From: Eupeodes corollae
Lineage: Eukaryota; Arthropoda; Insecta; Diptera; Syrphidae
Direction: 5' to 3'
NCBI RefSeq assembly: GCF_945859685.1
Contig: NC_079147.1
Span: 50,188,946-50,252,945 of the forward strand
DNA length: 64,000 nt
Under the pieces are notes generated by a model, which saw nothing but the letters and a program-made list of their open reading frames with translations, had not been told where the DNA came from and searched no databases. The position numbers were made by a program, and so were the translations under genes. Below, piece after piece: positions 46,230 to 57,284 of this stretch (positions are counted from its first letter, which is position 1; the number at the start of each line of letters is the position of its first letter).

Positions 46230-46592
46230 GCTCGATAATAGGTGTCATAACCGGACACTGTCTAATAGAAAAGCACGCCACGAGACTAGGCGTATTCTGA
46301 AATGACTTTTGCAGAAGCTGTATGGACGAGGAAGAAACGGTTCTTCATCTTCTCTGCACATGCCCTGCTCTAGCTCGAAAACGCAAGAATTACCTAGGAG
46401 AATTCTTCTTTAACGATCTAAACGATCTAAATCATATCAGTATAATCAGCCTCTCACGTTTCGTAAGGGACTCTAACTGGTTCCATTGAGCTTAGGAGGA
46501 AGCCTCAAGATTCATGTGGTATCACAATGGGCCATTAAACTGGCCTAAGTGTGTCCGTTTCCATCTTGGACAGCCACTATAACCTAACCTAA

Positions 46593-47228
46593 CCTAGTAG
46601 CATTTCCTAAAAGTTTTTATTTTTTATATAAAAAAGTACAAATCGGATGAATGAAATTAATTTGAAGTCAATAGTTTCTATTGTCCACGTGATATCGAGA
46701 ACCGAACATCATTTTTACCAAATGTACTGTTTTTGTAGATTTTATTTAGAATTGTTGAATTTTTATCAAAAATTCATTGAATTTCGGAAACAATATTTTA
46801 TGTCAGATAAAATAAGTTTGAAACCAATATTTTTAATTTTTGAAAAGACATTTGAGTGGAAAATCAATTTTTATTAACTTTTAGATATGCTTTTTTTAGG
46901 TTTTTATTTTTTGTTAAACAAATTTCAATTATATTTTTCCAAAAAAAATTGAGGAATGGGAAACAATATTTCTCAAAAGATAAAATTAGATTCCAGCGAA
47001 AATCCCAAAGTTTTGAGAAGATATTTAAGTAAAAAACCAGTTTTTAGCTACTTTTGTTAATTATTTTTTAGGTTTTTAATTTTTTGTAAGAAAAAACTTC
47101 CATTAGATTTGTCTCCAAATTTTACAAAATGTTATTTTTCGTTGCAAAAATTGTTTTGAAGATAAAATCATTTTTTATTCGTTAATTTTCGAGGTGACAA
47201 ATATTTGTTTCAGTTTTTTTTTGCACAA
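46593..47228 (+). repeat. R1 fold-back repeat, fragment D
   Basis: AT-rich sequence with TAGTAGCATTTCCTAAAAG, GGATGAATGAAATTAATTT, CATCATTTTTACCAAATGTA and repeated AAACAATATTT units lines up with 62420-63040 of the big R1 copy in the same orientation. Both the centre and the terminus are missing. It sits between a LOA element and another LINE. Confidence 0.6.
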
Positions 47229-49860
47229 GAATTGGTCCACGACATGGAACTAAGTCCTTGATTGATCACACCTTAGTTAGTAAAATAGATAAACATAAAT
47301 AATTAGTAATACTCACATAAACAGTTAAACAACTTATTCGAAGAATTTGGATTTCTGTTTTAAAAGAGGAAAATGCTGAAACAATGTATAATGCTTTCGC
47401 TTCTAAACTAAAGAATTGAAAATGGAAAAACAACATAAAAAACAAAAGCTATGAAAACGAATACAAGATCTTACGAAACAAAATTAAATAAATAATGCTA
47501 TATTAATCCAAAAATCTAATTTTTATAACAACCATTAAAAGAGTTCAAAACAAATCCGAGGAAAACTTGGGGATGGATAAATAAAATTCTAATAACAAAC
47601 AAAATCGAGTATTTATGATACATTAACAAGAAACTTTAAAACAGAATTTAAATGATTAGCGAATGAGTTTGCTGAGTTTTTCTCATCACAAATAGAAAAT
47701 ATAATACATCATGTGATTTGAAAACATTCATACACACAAATACTTATCAAGTAAACACAATTTTTACATATGCTACAGATGATTGTGAGGTTAACGCGGT
47801 TATAAAGTCACTTAGGGTGAATAAGACTCCTGGAATAGATGGGATAAGATCGGTCGGCATTAACAATTATGTAACAAATGACAAATTATAGACCGATTTC
47901 AATACTCCTTGGCTCCGAAAAGTGTCTTGAAGAAATAGTTGTCAACAGATTGCAAAGTTTCATCGAAAAGCATTCACTTATTCACAAAAGTCAGTTCGGG
48001 TTTCAAAAGAACAAAAATACAGGACAACTGCTTTGTGAATTTGCTGACTGTATAAACGAGAGCTTAAATTTGAGTCATAATTACGGTGACCATATTTTCC
48101 GAGACAAAATAATCCAAAAATGAAAAATGTTGACAAGTTTAAAATATTTTTAATGTTTCATTGAGTAATAGTAAATAAATATAATATAATTTAAATGAAT
48201 TTACAAATATAATATAGTTAGGCATATTTTTAAAATAAACAAAAAAAAAAGAACTTTAATCGATAATCAACAAAACAAACATAAAAATAACACAGATTCT
48301 TTAAGTCTCTTACTTATTGACAAACAAAAATAAACTAAACTTTAACTCTTTTTATCATATTTGCTAGTCAAAAAACTTTGACATCGAATTAAAATATATT
48401 AATATTGTTAAAATTAGTACTTTTCGGAAGAATAATTTTTTTAAATTAATTCTGACTTTCCTTTTAAATAATCCTTAAATTCGATGCAATTTAATTCATG
48501 ACTGCATTTGCAAACTAAAATAGATATGATTGTTTCAATTTTCATAATATTTTTTTCGTTTGCCCATACATTGTTTGAAATTGAGAAAATTCTCTGTAGG
48601 AGCATTAGACCCAAGAAGACATAAACAAATCTCTACGAATTTTGAAATGTTTTCAACTGTATCATTTTTTTATTGAAAAACTTAAAAATTTTGACCCACC
48701 TATCTCCAGCACTTATTGGCTCTCCTTCCATTCAACAATTTTTTATGAAGAAACATAACTTTTTACACATGAAAACTCGTCGAAAACATCAGTGTCATTA
48801 AATGAAATATTGCTTCTCTTCTTCACCATATTCACATTAAACCTTTGTATATATGGTTTTCATATACAAAGACTCCACTTTGTCCCACTAAAGAGTGTAA
48901 TCCTTGCTCTTCATTGACTTTTGAAGTGAAGGATTTTTCAACAATGCAATAATGCCAACAGTCGGAGTGCACTCTCAAAATAACTTTTTGAAAATGCCAT
49001 AACTAGTCCTAATGCAAAAAAAGATGAGTTTCATTCAAATTCACTGAAAGTTATTTTTACCATTGTCATTATCAGTAAAACTCAATGGTAACATTAATTT
49101 CCAGTGGTGAAAGGCATCCCGTGCGCAAGTGTTAACTTCCCCTGTATGTAAGGATGCATAATATGATCTGATTTTAGTAACTGGGAGAGTAGGAAGTGTT
49201 TCGAAAAAGAGAGACCATGAATTATGATGTAAGGGTACGTTTTCATTGAATATTTAATGGTTTTCATACTTAGGCTTTCCGTAAAAAAAAAATGCATAAA
49301 ACAATGAACAAATAATGAGCAATTTAAAAAATAATGAACATTTTTATGCTTTCCGACACACAATAATTCATAATGAACATTTCCTGCAAATAATAAACTG
49401 TTCATATAATAATGAACGGATGGTCACCGTATTCATAATGGACTTGTACTGTTTATGGATTTCAGCAAAGCTTTTGATAAACTCAACCATTCGAAACTTT
49501 TGGAAGCGTTAGCAACAATAGAAATTCGAGGTAGGTTGGCTGATTGAATATCGGACTATCTTCACAATCGAAAATTCTCCGTCAAAATAAAAGATGTTAA
49601 CAGTGAAGAATAGAATGTCGAATATGGAGTTCCACAAGGATCTAATTTGGGACTACTTATGTTCATCCTTTAAACCAACGAACTTCTTAGTGTTTTAAAG
49701 TTAGGTATCTCGTTTGCTTTTGCTGATGATACTGCAATTGTTGTTCGCGATAGGGCTCTGGAATCGATAACGATAACGGATTTTTAATAAATGCTATCCG
49801 AACTCCACATGTCAAAAAGACAAAAGCAGTTCAATTTTCATATGATCGGGCCAACAAATT
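47229..49860 (+). pseudogene. LINE (Jockey/CR1-like), split by a DNA transposon
   Basis: The left part (47229-48081) has RIGPRHGTKSLIDHTLVSK (endonuclease end), a decayed linker, CEVNAVIKSLRVNKTPGIDG near 47790, and an open piece 47878-48080 with NYRPISILLGSEKCLEEIV, SQFGFQKNKNTGQLLCEFAD and CINESLNLSHN. The right part (49440-49860) resumes with GLVLFMDFSKAFDKLNHSKL (motif A), EYGVPQGSNLGLL and ISFAFADDTAIVV (motif C). Joining the parts at the insertion's target duplication gives an unbroken frame. Other stops (for example TGA in the SDYL segment) show the LINE had decayed anyway. Confidence 0.8.
48074..49439. mobile_element. Non-autonomous DNA transposon, 8-bp TSD, 12-bp TIR (hAT/P-like)
   Basis: The insertion spans 48082-49431 (1350 bp). 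Its ends are TACGGTGACCAT and, at the right, ATGGTCACCGTA: perfect 12-bp inverted repeats. The flanks are GTCATAAT (48074-48081) and TTCATAAT (49432-49439), an 8-bp duplication with one difference. Removing the insert and one flank restores the host LINE frame through LSHNGLVLFMDF. Inside, no transposase frame is seen. The right end has several AATGAAC words (49300-49420). An 8-bp TSD points to hAT, P or Merlin; the TIR does not settle which. Confidence 0.85.
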
Positions 49861-52524
49861 CTTCGTAGGACTTTTTTCTCTAATGCGGCTAAGAGGATGG
49901 AGTGCCATTAACTAGGTAAAGTAGCAGCTTAGAAGCTATGGTAATGCTGCTGGCCCTGAACAATCACTCTCGAATTTCTTTTTGTATATGTTTTCATATG
50001 GCATACCATAGTCACGGATTTATTTTCCCAACACTAAGTTGAAAATGAGGCCCGCCAGACCATTACCTTTTTGGGGAATGCTGACACTAAGCAAAAAACA
50101 AACATAGAAAACATTGAAAGACAAAATAAAAACAGTTACATTTAATTCAGGAAAACTTAACGGCCGACTATTGTCCTAATAACTTTTTTGACGGAGAATG
50201 TTGTTTAATGCGTATGTACACTAATCCTTTAAACAAATTGAAAGATTGGAATTATCTTAAAAGCTAAGGGTTTTGATAAAAAGAATAGTTAAACTTTCAA
50301 TTGAATCTATAGGAATAATCTCAAATATAAAAACTAATGCCTCTACTAACTTAGTTCAGAAAACAAAGATTCTTACAAATGTTTAGACGACATAATGCCG
50401 TTGTGAGTAGTTCCTATAATATAATTTGATTTAGAACCTTAAACAACGCTTTTAGCCAAATTCAAAAGCTTTTTTAATAACAAAAATCAATTATAATTTT
50501 CTTTCAATAGGCTTAAGAGTGTTCGCTTCTGTTTGCGTTCGGTCAACTAAGACACGCAAAGCCGGAAGGTGACATAAAACATTTTCAAATTGATTCTATG
50601 ATGGTGACACATTCACAATTCTCAAAGTTAACTCCCTTTCATTTGATGGTCAGGCAGGACCCTTCTCCCGCTTTTCCTGATCATGGTTATGGTTATGGGG
50701 ATGATGTGTTGTTGGATGCCTAAGCATTTCATCATAAATAAACTTTTAGTCAGTTATACAAGTTATACCTACCTACCTACCTACGAATACCAACTATACT
50801 ACTTAACTTTGGTAACCGACACCCTAATGGTCACCAATGTATCTTCGGGCGACACAAAAATTCACCCCAAAAATTCACAGCCCATCATCGTTAACAACCA
50901 TAAGAGAGCCAACCCATATTTTCTTCACTCTTCGTGCGGCCGAGTAATTCGTCTTATTTGCGTGCCAAAGACCAAAGATGTCCTAAATATATGACCCCAA
51001 AGAAAAATGCCAGCGCTCGCTAAAGTTAGTGTGAACGCAAGGATACAAAAATAATAATGAAGAAGAGAAGAAAAAAAAGAAATAATATTACGAAAAAAAA
51101 ACTACCCTGATAGCCTTAAGGGTGAGAAAGTTCGACGTTGCTTTTTCCATACACACCGACACCGAGCATATAAACAAATTACCCCCATTCAAACTACGGG
51201 TTTGTATATCTGAAAGTGAAAGAAAAAATAAGGGAGTGGTATGTACATGGTACATTTGTGGGTGGATAGGATTGGGGTTGGGGCTGGGGTTGGTTTGAGG
51301 TTTGGGGGTATTGGGGTTGTGCTAGACTGGGAAGAATATGGAGTGTGTTAGACAAAATCAATTTTTTCTGCTTTGGCATAGTGGATCGGAACACGTTGAT
51401 CGGCTTTATAGAAGGGTTCTTATTTTCCACAAAAGGGGGTCGAATGTACACTTCAACACACTCACCTCTTGCCTCACGGTGCATGAGCTTGGTGTAAGGA
51501 AAACGTGTTGGCGCTTCGAATGCCAGGAAATCATTACTTTTATTTTGTCCTTTTTGCTTCTGCTATATAGCTGATGCATTCAAAGAAAATTTTATGTTCG
51601 TCCTTTTTTTCGATTTTTTATTTTTTATTTTCTGTGTTAATTGCTCACTGGCTAATTGCAGGAAGCCCGGTGAATTTAAAATTGCCTTGCAGGATGTCAA
51701 AAAGAAAAATATCAGATGTAGGTTGAACTATGTATAGTGGTACCTAACTAATAGTGGAAGGGAAGGAGTGCAAGGACGCGGTATGTATAAAGGAGCGAAA
51801 TTGAGGAATCTGTTTACTCATTTTTTTTCTTTCATTTTTCTTTTTCATTCTTTGTTTTAGGTTTTGTTTTTGTTGGTTTTCTTTGTCCTTATTAAATTGG
51901 ATTTTCAACGAAAATTAAATCAATAAAATTATGTAGGTATGTGAATTCAATTAACTTTGACAGATATCTATTAAATTATTATAAAGGGTCACTAAATTGC
52001 GCTGTGATTATTCGTGGAATAGAAAAGGAAATGCAAGTGAAAGGTTCTCTTGAAATGTCAGCATTCCGACGTGAAAAATCTCATTATATTAATTTTTTTA
52101 TAATTATGAATATTTTTTAAAATACATTTTTCTTTTCTGTATGATTGGTTGTCTTTAGTGATGTTCGGACTCAGTTCCTTAATTAAAATCTGTGTGCTAA
52201 ATCCTTAATTTGGATTTTCAATACTTATGATAGGAATAAATATGTACTTTTTTTTCTCTGGGTTTGTCCAAGGATTTTTATAATTCTGAAAAATAGCAGA
52301 AACTTGTTTTTATAGTTTGTATAGAAAAATTAGATGAAATAGGGTTTACCAATATGAGGTTTCATTGCAAATAGCCATGCATTGTTGCGGCTGTATCTTT
52401 TGAAGCTTGCAATCTTTGGTATATTATTATATTATATTTGACAAGTATAAACTATATTTTTATTAAAATGAGAGTATACAATTGTTAGAATTTACTATAA
52501 AATTTGTTAAAATTAAGCAGGAGT
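49861..52524. other. No recognised gene; ACCT repeat and G-rich tract
   Basis: 50.6-51.9 kb is less AT-rich than the surroundings and may be unique DNA, but its frames (50683-50994 plus; 51194-51484 minus, Pro/Gln-rich from the G-rich tract) show no motif. (ACCT)4.5 lies at 50767-50784. G4-type runs are at 51274-51316. The rest is AT-rich and empty. Confidence 0.5.
51274..51316 (+). repeat. G-rich tract with five G4/G5 runs
   Basis: GGGG at 51274, 51280 and 51286 separated by two bases each, then GGGGG at 51304 and GGGG at 51313. Three tightly spaced runs plus two more could support a G-quadruplex, although the third loop is long (14 bases). It may equally be a decayed GGGGTT-like simple repeat. 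Confidence 0.5.
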
Positions 52525-54480
52525 ATGGTCTGCACTTTTCTTTCAAGCACGATGTTAAAAAAATCACATGACAGCGCATCACCTTGTCTCAAACCTTTTT
52601 TGACATCGAAAGTGTCTGTTTAGTTGTTTCCAACATTTATGGAGCAGTGTGAATTATCCATGGTCATCCTGCACAAACGGACGAGTTTGGCAAGGATGCC
52701 AAAACTAGACATGGCTCTATACAGCTCGTCCCTGTATATGCTGTCACATGCGGCCTTGAAATCGATGAAAAGATGGTGGGTGTCGATTTGATGTTCTTGG
52801 GTTTTTTCCAGGATCTGCCGTAATGTGAATATTTGATCAACTGTGGACTTTTCTGGAATAAAACCACACTGATAAGGACCTATCAGTTTGTTGACGATGG
52901 GCTTTAGACGTTCACATATTACGGCAGAGAAGATTTTATAGGCGATGTTAAGTAGACTTATTCCTCTATAGTTGGTGCAGTTTAGAGAGTCTCCTTTTTT
53001 CATGATCGGGGAAACATTGCTGAGGTTCCATTCATCGAGCATGCTTTCTTGCGACCATATCTTACAGATAAGTTGGTGCATGCTCCTTACCAACTTATCT
53101 CCATCTGCTTTAAAGAGCTCGGCATTAAAGCCATCCGCTCCAGCGGCTTTATTAGACTTCAACTTAGATATGGCAATCTTTACTTCGTCTAAGTCGGAAG
53201 GACGGTATTATTGGCTTTCGTCGTCTATGTTGAATGGATCATCCTGCCTGACAGCAGAATTCGGTTCGTCGTCACCGTTATACAGTCTGCAGTAATGGTC
53301 CTTCCATATCCTCAGCATTGACTGCGGTTCCATTATGATGCTTCTACTTTCGTCTTTGCAGCCTTCGGTTCTAGGTTTATGTACCTGTGAATTTCGTTTC
53401 ACTTGTTCATAAAACTTTCGAACCTCATTCCTGCTTTTATACCTCTCAACATCTTCGACCGAACGCTTCTCATGCCCTCTCTTTTTCCTTCTGAGAAGTC
53501 AGCGTTCCTCTCACCTCTTCTGCTCATAGAGCTCACGAGCAGCTCTCGACCTTTTATGAAGCGCCGCTTTGCGTGCCTATTGTTTGGCTGCATTTGCCTG
53601 CCGACATTCCTCATCAATCCAGGAGTTCCTTGTTGGTGGCTGTTTGAAACCCAGCACATCAGAGGCGGCTTCTCTGATTGCATCTTGGCAATGTTGCCAC
53701 TGGTTTTGATACATTGTGTTGGCGGCAGAAAACTTCGAGAGAGGTTACTTGTAACTCGGTCGGAAAAGGATTTGGTGATCTCTGGCGGTTGTAGCCGTTC
53801 GACGTTGTACCTTCTCCCAGCACCTCCCTGTTTTGCCTTGGGTCTGGAAATCCAAAGTGCTACCTTGGCTATAACGAGGTAGTGGTCCGAGTCGATGTTA
53901 GCTCCTCGCGAAGTTCGTACATCCATGATGCTGGAAGCGTGTCTGGCGTCGATCGCAATATGGTCAATCTGGTTGACGGTAGATTGATCTGGATAAGTCC
54001 AAGTTCGTTTGTGGATGTTGAGGTGTGGAAAACGCGTACATCACGTTTCGCCACGCAGCAAAATCTATGAGCCTGAATCCGTTGTCGGAAGTGTTGTCGT
54101 GCAGGCTGTTTTTCCTGATTATTCCACCAAAGATGTCTTCCCTTCCTAGCTTGGCATAAAAATCGTCCAGGACTATTTTAATAGCGTAGCTAGGACTTTG
54201 CTCATATGTTTTGTCTAGGAGCTTGAAGAACATATCTTTGGTGTTGTAGTCTTTTTATTCTGTTGGGGCGTGCGCGCATATCAGGCTTATGTTGCCGAAT
54301 TTAGCTTTGATGCGTATGGTCATGAGGCGCTCATTGATGCACCTATAGCTCAAGACTTCTTGCCTAATTCTGGCTCCAATGACGAAGCCCCATCCAAATA
54401 AGTGCTGGGTTGGAACCCAATCTCCAATTGAGGTACTAGGCACCCGATGCTCACCACGGGGAGGTGAGAGTAGGAGTTGA
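52525..54480 (-). mobile_element. RTE-type LINE copy 2, partial
   Basis: The minus strand carries the 5' UTR end (54480-54410, matching 23930-23860), then endonuclease from LFGWGFVIGARIRQEVLS onward, FFKLLDKTYEQSPSYAIKIV, VLDDFYAKLG, REANIDSDHYLVIAK, the basic linker, and RT with MKSNKAAGADGFNAELFKAD, NYRGISLLNIAYKIF and LFIDFKAACDSIYRDELY. It stops at the GDALS block near 52530, so the catalytic YADD and the 3' end are absent. About 500 bp with the CTWNV and QEVR motifs are also lost between 54405 and 54410. The third endonuclease motif reads DDFYA instead of GDFNA. Confidence 0.85.
52620..53162 (-). pseudogene. RTE reverse transcriptase, N-terminal half (copy 2)
   Basis: A 180-codon open frame, the longest uninterrupted RTE RT piece here: SNKAAGADGFNAELFKAD (motif 1), MLDEWNLSNVSPIMKKGD, NCTNYRGISLLNIAYKIFSA (motif 2), LIGPYQCGFIPEKSTVDQIF and LFIDFKAACDSIYRDELY (motif A, Asp kept). 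It ends by a stop right before the VKKGFRQGDALS-type motif B, whose remnants follow to 52530. It provides a clean reference for repairing alignments of the other copies. Confidence 0.85.
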
Positions 54481-54494
54481 CAGTAAAAAAAAAA

Positions 54495-54572
54495 CACTTA
54501 CTAAATTTTTTTGAGAGTCCTTTCTGCATCTTTTTGCATTATTATGTACATAACAGAATTTGTCAGATCTAA
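54495..54572 (-). repeat. R1 fold-back repeat, small fragment
   Basis: TTTTTTTGAGAGTCCTTTCT, GCATCTTTTTGCATTATTAT and ACATAACAGAATTTGTCA repeat the R1 block also seen at 1045-1090 and 63160-63190. It directly abuts the 5' end of RTE copy 2. Confidence 0.55.
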
Positions 54573-54794
54573 AAGGATAATAAACTTCTTTTATCTTTTG
54601 AGAAAAGTTAAGCGCAGCAGTATCGGAAATATATGGTGATCACTCTACAAAATCAAGATGCGCATACCTAGAACTGAAAGCTGTTCAGGATGCAAGTACT
54701 CCCTATCTATAGTTGCATTTTGGAAAGATGGAGCTTTTGCAATAGTAAAGAGCATTGAGTTATTGAAGAATTAAATTCTACACGGTTTTTGTTT

Positions 54795-55022
54795 TAACAT
54801 TGAACAATGTTGCCAGGATCAGAATTTAATGAGCTTATCAAAGGCTGCCGTTGGTCAACCACATCCGAAGGACAAGAATGAAAATCTAAAAACGAATATT
54901 TAAAGTTGAAATTGAACGGTCCTAACCCAGCAAAGAAGAGAATCATAAATAACAAATGAAAGTATTGGTGATATGTGAAAAACTCTATCTCATGCATTTG
55001 AAATATCAAGTCTTGCCTTAAC
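54795..55022 (-). pseudogene. LINE L-B, RT scrap
   Basis: The minus strand gives RLDISNA (motif A remnant) followed after a deletion by a region ending in SFLDFHSCPSDVVDQRQPLI and SSLNSDPGNIV. This corresponds to SFSDSHPSSSDVKQQRQ and SSFNSDLNSIV of the L-B RT at 36000-36090. Roughly 230 bp survive. Confidence 0.6.
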
Positions 55023-55665
55023 TTTTGAAAAAAGAAATTATTATATATAGAATAATAGCATTTCCCGTTTCAAAAGTATTCTTTCATTTTATTTTCAGTA
55101 GCACCTTTATAAATATAAATTGCAGTATTCGCCTCTAGCAAAAAATACTTTTTAAATATATATACGAGTAAGTAGATGAATATAATTTAAATAATCTTAC
55201 AATTCACGATAACGAAGCAACGACTATAAAATTAGCTTGACTCCTCTTATGAATATTTGTCTGGCAGACACTTTAAAATTCAATTTTTGAAAGTCTTCAA
55301 AATGCATCTCAATCAAGACGACAAGTTGAAATCAAATATGCAATATTTCAAATAGGGGTTAAGGGTAAGGTTTTTGTATAGTTCACTTATCCTTGAATTG
55401 ACAATTTGTAACTAATAGAACTAAATAAATCAGACAACATTGAAATGATAAATTCAGGGAATTTGATTTTTCGGCGACTAGACGAAACAGTTTTGATAGG
55501 ATTTGGCTCAATTTTCCAAGAAATTGCCTTCAGTTGAACTGTGAAATAAAAATTTTCGTTTCTTAGACGTTATAGACGAATGTTGAATGTTATATAATAT
55601 AACTATATAACTAGGTTTTCAAGCCTTGTAAATCGTTGTATTTTCTTTTAGTGATTTTTAATCTT
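55023..55665. other. AT-rich, no recognised feature
   Basis: No gene or repeat that I can support. Confidence 0.5.
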
Positions 55666-56712
55666 CTATTGTAAAGTTGAGGAAGAGTCCTCACAGGAAC
55701 GCATTTTATTGGAATAGGTGTGATCCAAATATTGTACCTCGTATGGGTTGCTCTTTCTTGCTTTTTTGCTGGAACGTTTATATCGGTTTTTCATGTTGGA
55801 GATATTAGATTTAGGGCTTAAGAGAACCGATTGCAGATCCCTCGTGAAAGCCATAACATGTTACATTCGTCAAAGTTACCTTTATCTACTTCTTTTTCTT
55901 TTCATGCCTCATCCACATTTTGTCGGTGAAGGTTGTACACATTTTCCGAAAGGTTTTTGTCTTCAAAGTCTCCACAAGTCTCACACCTATCATTTTTTGG
56001 TAAAAACAAGCTAAGGTTTTGGTTTTCAAACTCTAACCGAAACGTGGTAAGAGCTAGAGGTTCCATGTTCCGGTTTTTGCACCATTCTTAGGTAGGTATA
56101 AAAGTTAAACAAATCAGCCTTGGAAAACCAATTTGATTCCAAGTAAATTTTTGCAAAACTTGACCTACAATAATGGGATTCCATCTTCGGAAGAGAATTA
56201 AAAAAGTCAAGCAAAGATTGTCTTCTTTCCGCAGAAAAACTTGTTTTTCCTGCTGAAGTTTGTTCGACAACATTTTCTTTTAAGGCATTATTGTCTTTTG
56301 TGACATCTAAAGTTGCATCATATTTAGCATCGTCTTTTGACCACTTTCCTTCTTGCCTCTTCTTGCCGCTGTATTTTAAGCCTAACTCCCTTTTTCGTTT
56401 TTGTTTATTGTTATGCCAATTATCTTCCCTAACAAGCTGCCTTTTCGACCTTTTCTTTTTTGGTGCTGGTAAATGATTTTCTGCATCTGCATTATTAGGA
56501 ACGAAATCAGGGTCAGTGTCTGCATCTGCATCATCAGGAATAAAATCAGGGTCATAAAGATTGTTATTAACCGTAGGATCAGGGTCATCACTGTTTTCGT
56601 TTTCAGCCCTCAAAGGTAAAATTTGTCCTGCCGTTGTGATATCTGACCCTGCACTTAAACTTACCTCTGTAACATGAGTTAGGTCTTCTTTTTGAATTTG
56701 TTGTATATCCAT
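55666..56712 (-). pseudogene. Unidentified repetitive-type protein relic (acidic then basic N-terminus)
   Basis: A 228-codon frame from the ATG at 56712 has an acidic stretch (residues about 38-80, with DPDFIPDDADADTDPDFVPN), a Lys/Arg-rich stretch (84-120; KKKRSKRQLVREDNWHNNKQ) that looks like a nuclear localisation or DNA-binding segment, and a block SLLDFFNSLPKMESHYCRSS (166-185) followed by YLESNWFSKADLFNFYTYLR. A one-base shift near 56060 leads to FLPKNDRCETCGDFEDKNLS, which has a C-x2-C pair, then a stop, then MAFTRDLQSVLLSPKSNISN (55854). From memory this arrangement resembles large uncharacterised insect proteins often found in many copies. I cannot name a function or confirm a transposase. 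No introns are needed to connect the parts. Confidence 0.55.
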
Positions 56713-56861
56713 AAATACTATTTTTCACAATCATCAATATTGATGGTTTGCCCAACGGTGGGTGTTGAAATTAATAAATTTTCTTCCAAGCTGATAGTTA
56801 AATTCTATATCAAAATCTGAAAAAAGCATTATGCCATCATAATACTTAAAATATATTAATA

Positions 56862-56965
56862 CCTCTTACTTTTTGTTTGCATAAATATTCGGATCCTGAA
56901 TCTCGCTTGGATTGGTGTAGTTTCAAATCCGAACATTTGGCTTGTTCACGTCCCCATTCATTTAA
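56862..56965 (-). pseudogene. mariner-like transposase scrap
   Basis: The minus strand gives MNGDVNKPNVRI, a stop, then NYTNPSEIQDPNIYANKK. This parallels LMNCCVNKQNSRIWDYTNP of the transposase at 38175-38830, just after its first catalytic Asp. Only about 35 codons remain, upstream of the unidentified protein relic. Confidence 0.6.
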
Positions 56966-57284
56966 AAATAGATTTTTATATAATAAGGCTTTACATACGT
57001 GGAAAGTTGTTGGGGGCAGCAAACGAGAGAGGGGGGAGAGGTGTTTTTAAGGTTGAACTACTTAGTGAACGCCTTATAGGGCTTCTTTGACATATTCGGA
57101 CCCCAGGCCTGTAAGGAGCGGTTTATCCGGCTCTCTTCCTTGAAGTTATACTAAGGATCTGGCCCTCCAGGTTGGGGGTTGTGTCGTCGGGGTGACTTCC
57201 TGGCCACGTAAAAACATCATAGTTTCGAAGCACCAACAAGCCTCGGATACGGACGGATTCACTGTTGACAACCCACGCAAACGA

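Larger units (their letters stand above)
44160..46597 (+). mobile_element. LOA-type LINE with RT and RNase H
   Basis: Order on the plus strand: endonuclease C-terminus (EEHSFSDHRYIQFNI near 44210), a linker remnant, RT from about 44455, thumb/connection (45090-45420), RNase H (45655-46110), a C-terminal CCHC-like motif (CRSCMDEEETVLHLLCTCP near 46320) and a 3' end of CCTAACCTAACCTA at 46582-46595. RT plus RNase H in one non-LTR element is the LOA/I-type layout. The linker-to-RT join at 44400-44460 lacks the first RT motifs, so the copy is internally deleted and also 5'-truncated. Confidence 0.8.

Noticed and set aside
46576..46597. A telomere or interstitial telomeric array (CCTAA units)
   Set aside because: Only about three units, and they sit exactly at the 3' end of a LOA element, so they are its tail.
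51194..51484. Pro/Gln-rich minus-strand frame
   Set aside because: Its composition is produced by the G-rich tract on the plus strand.
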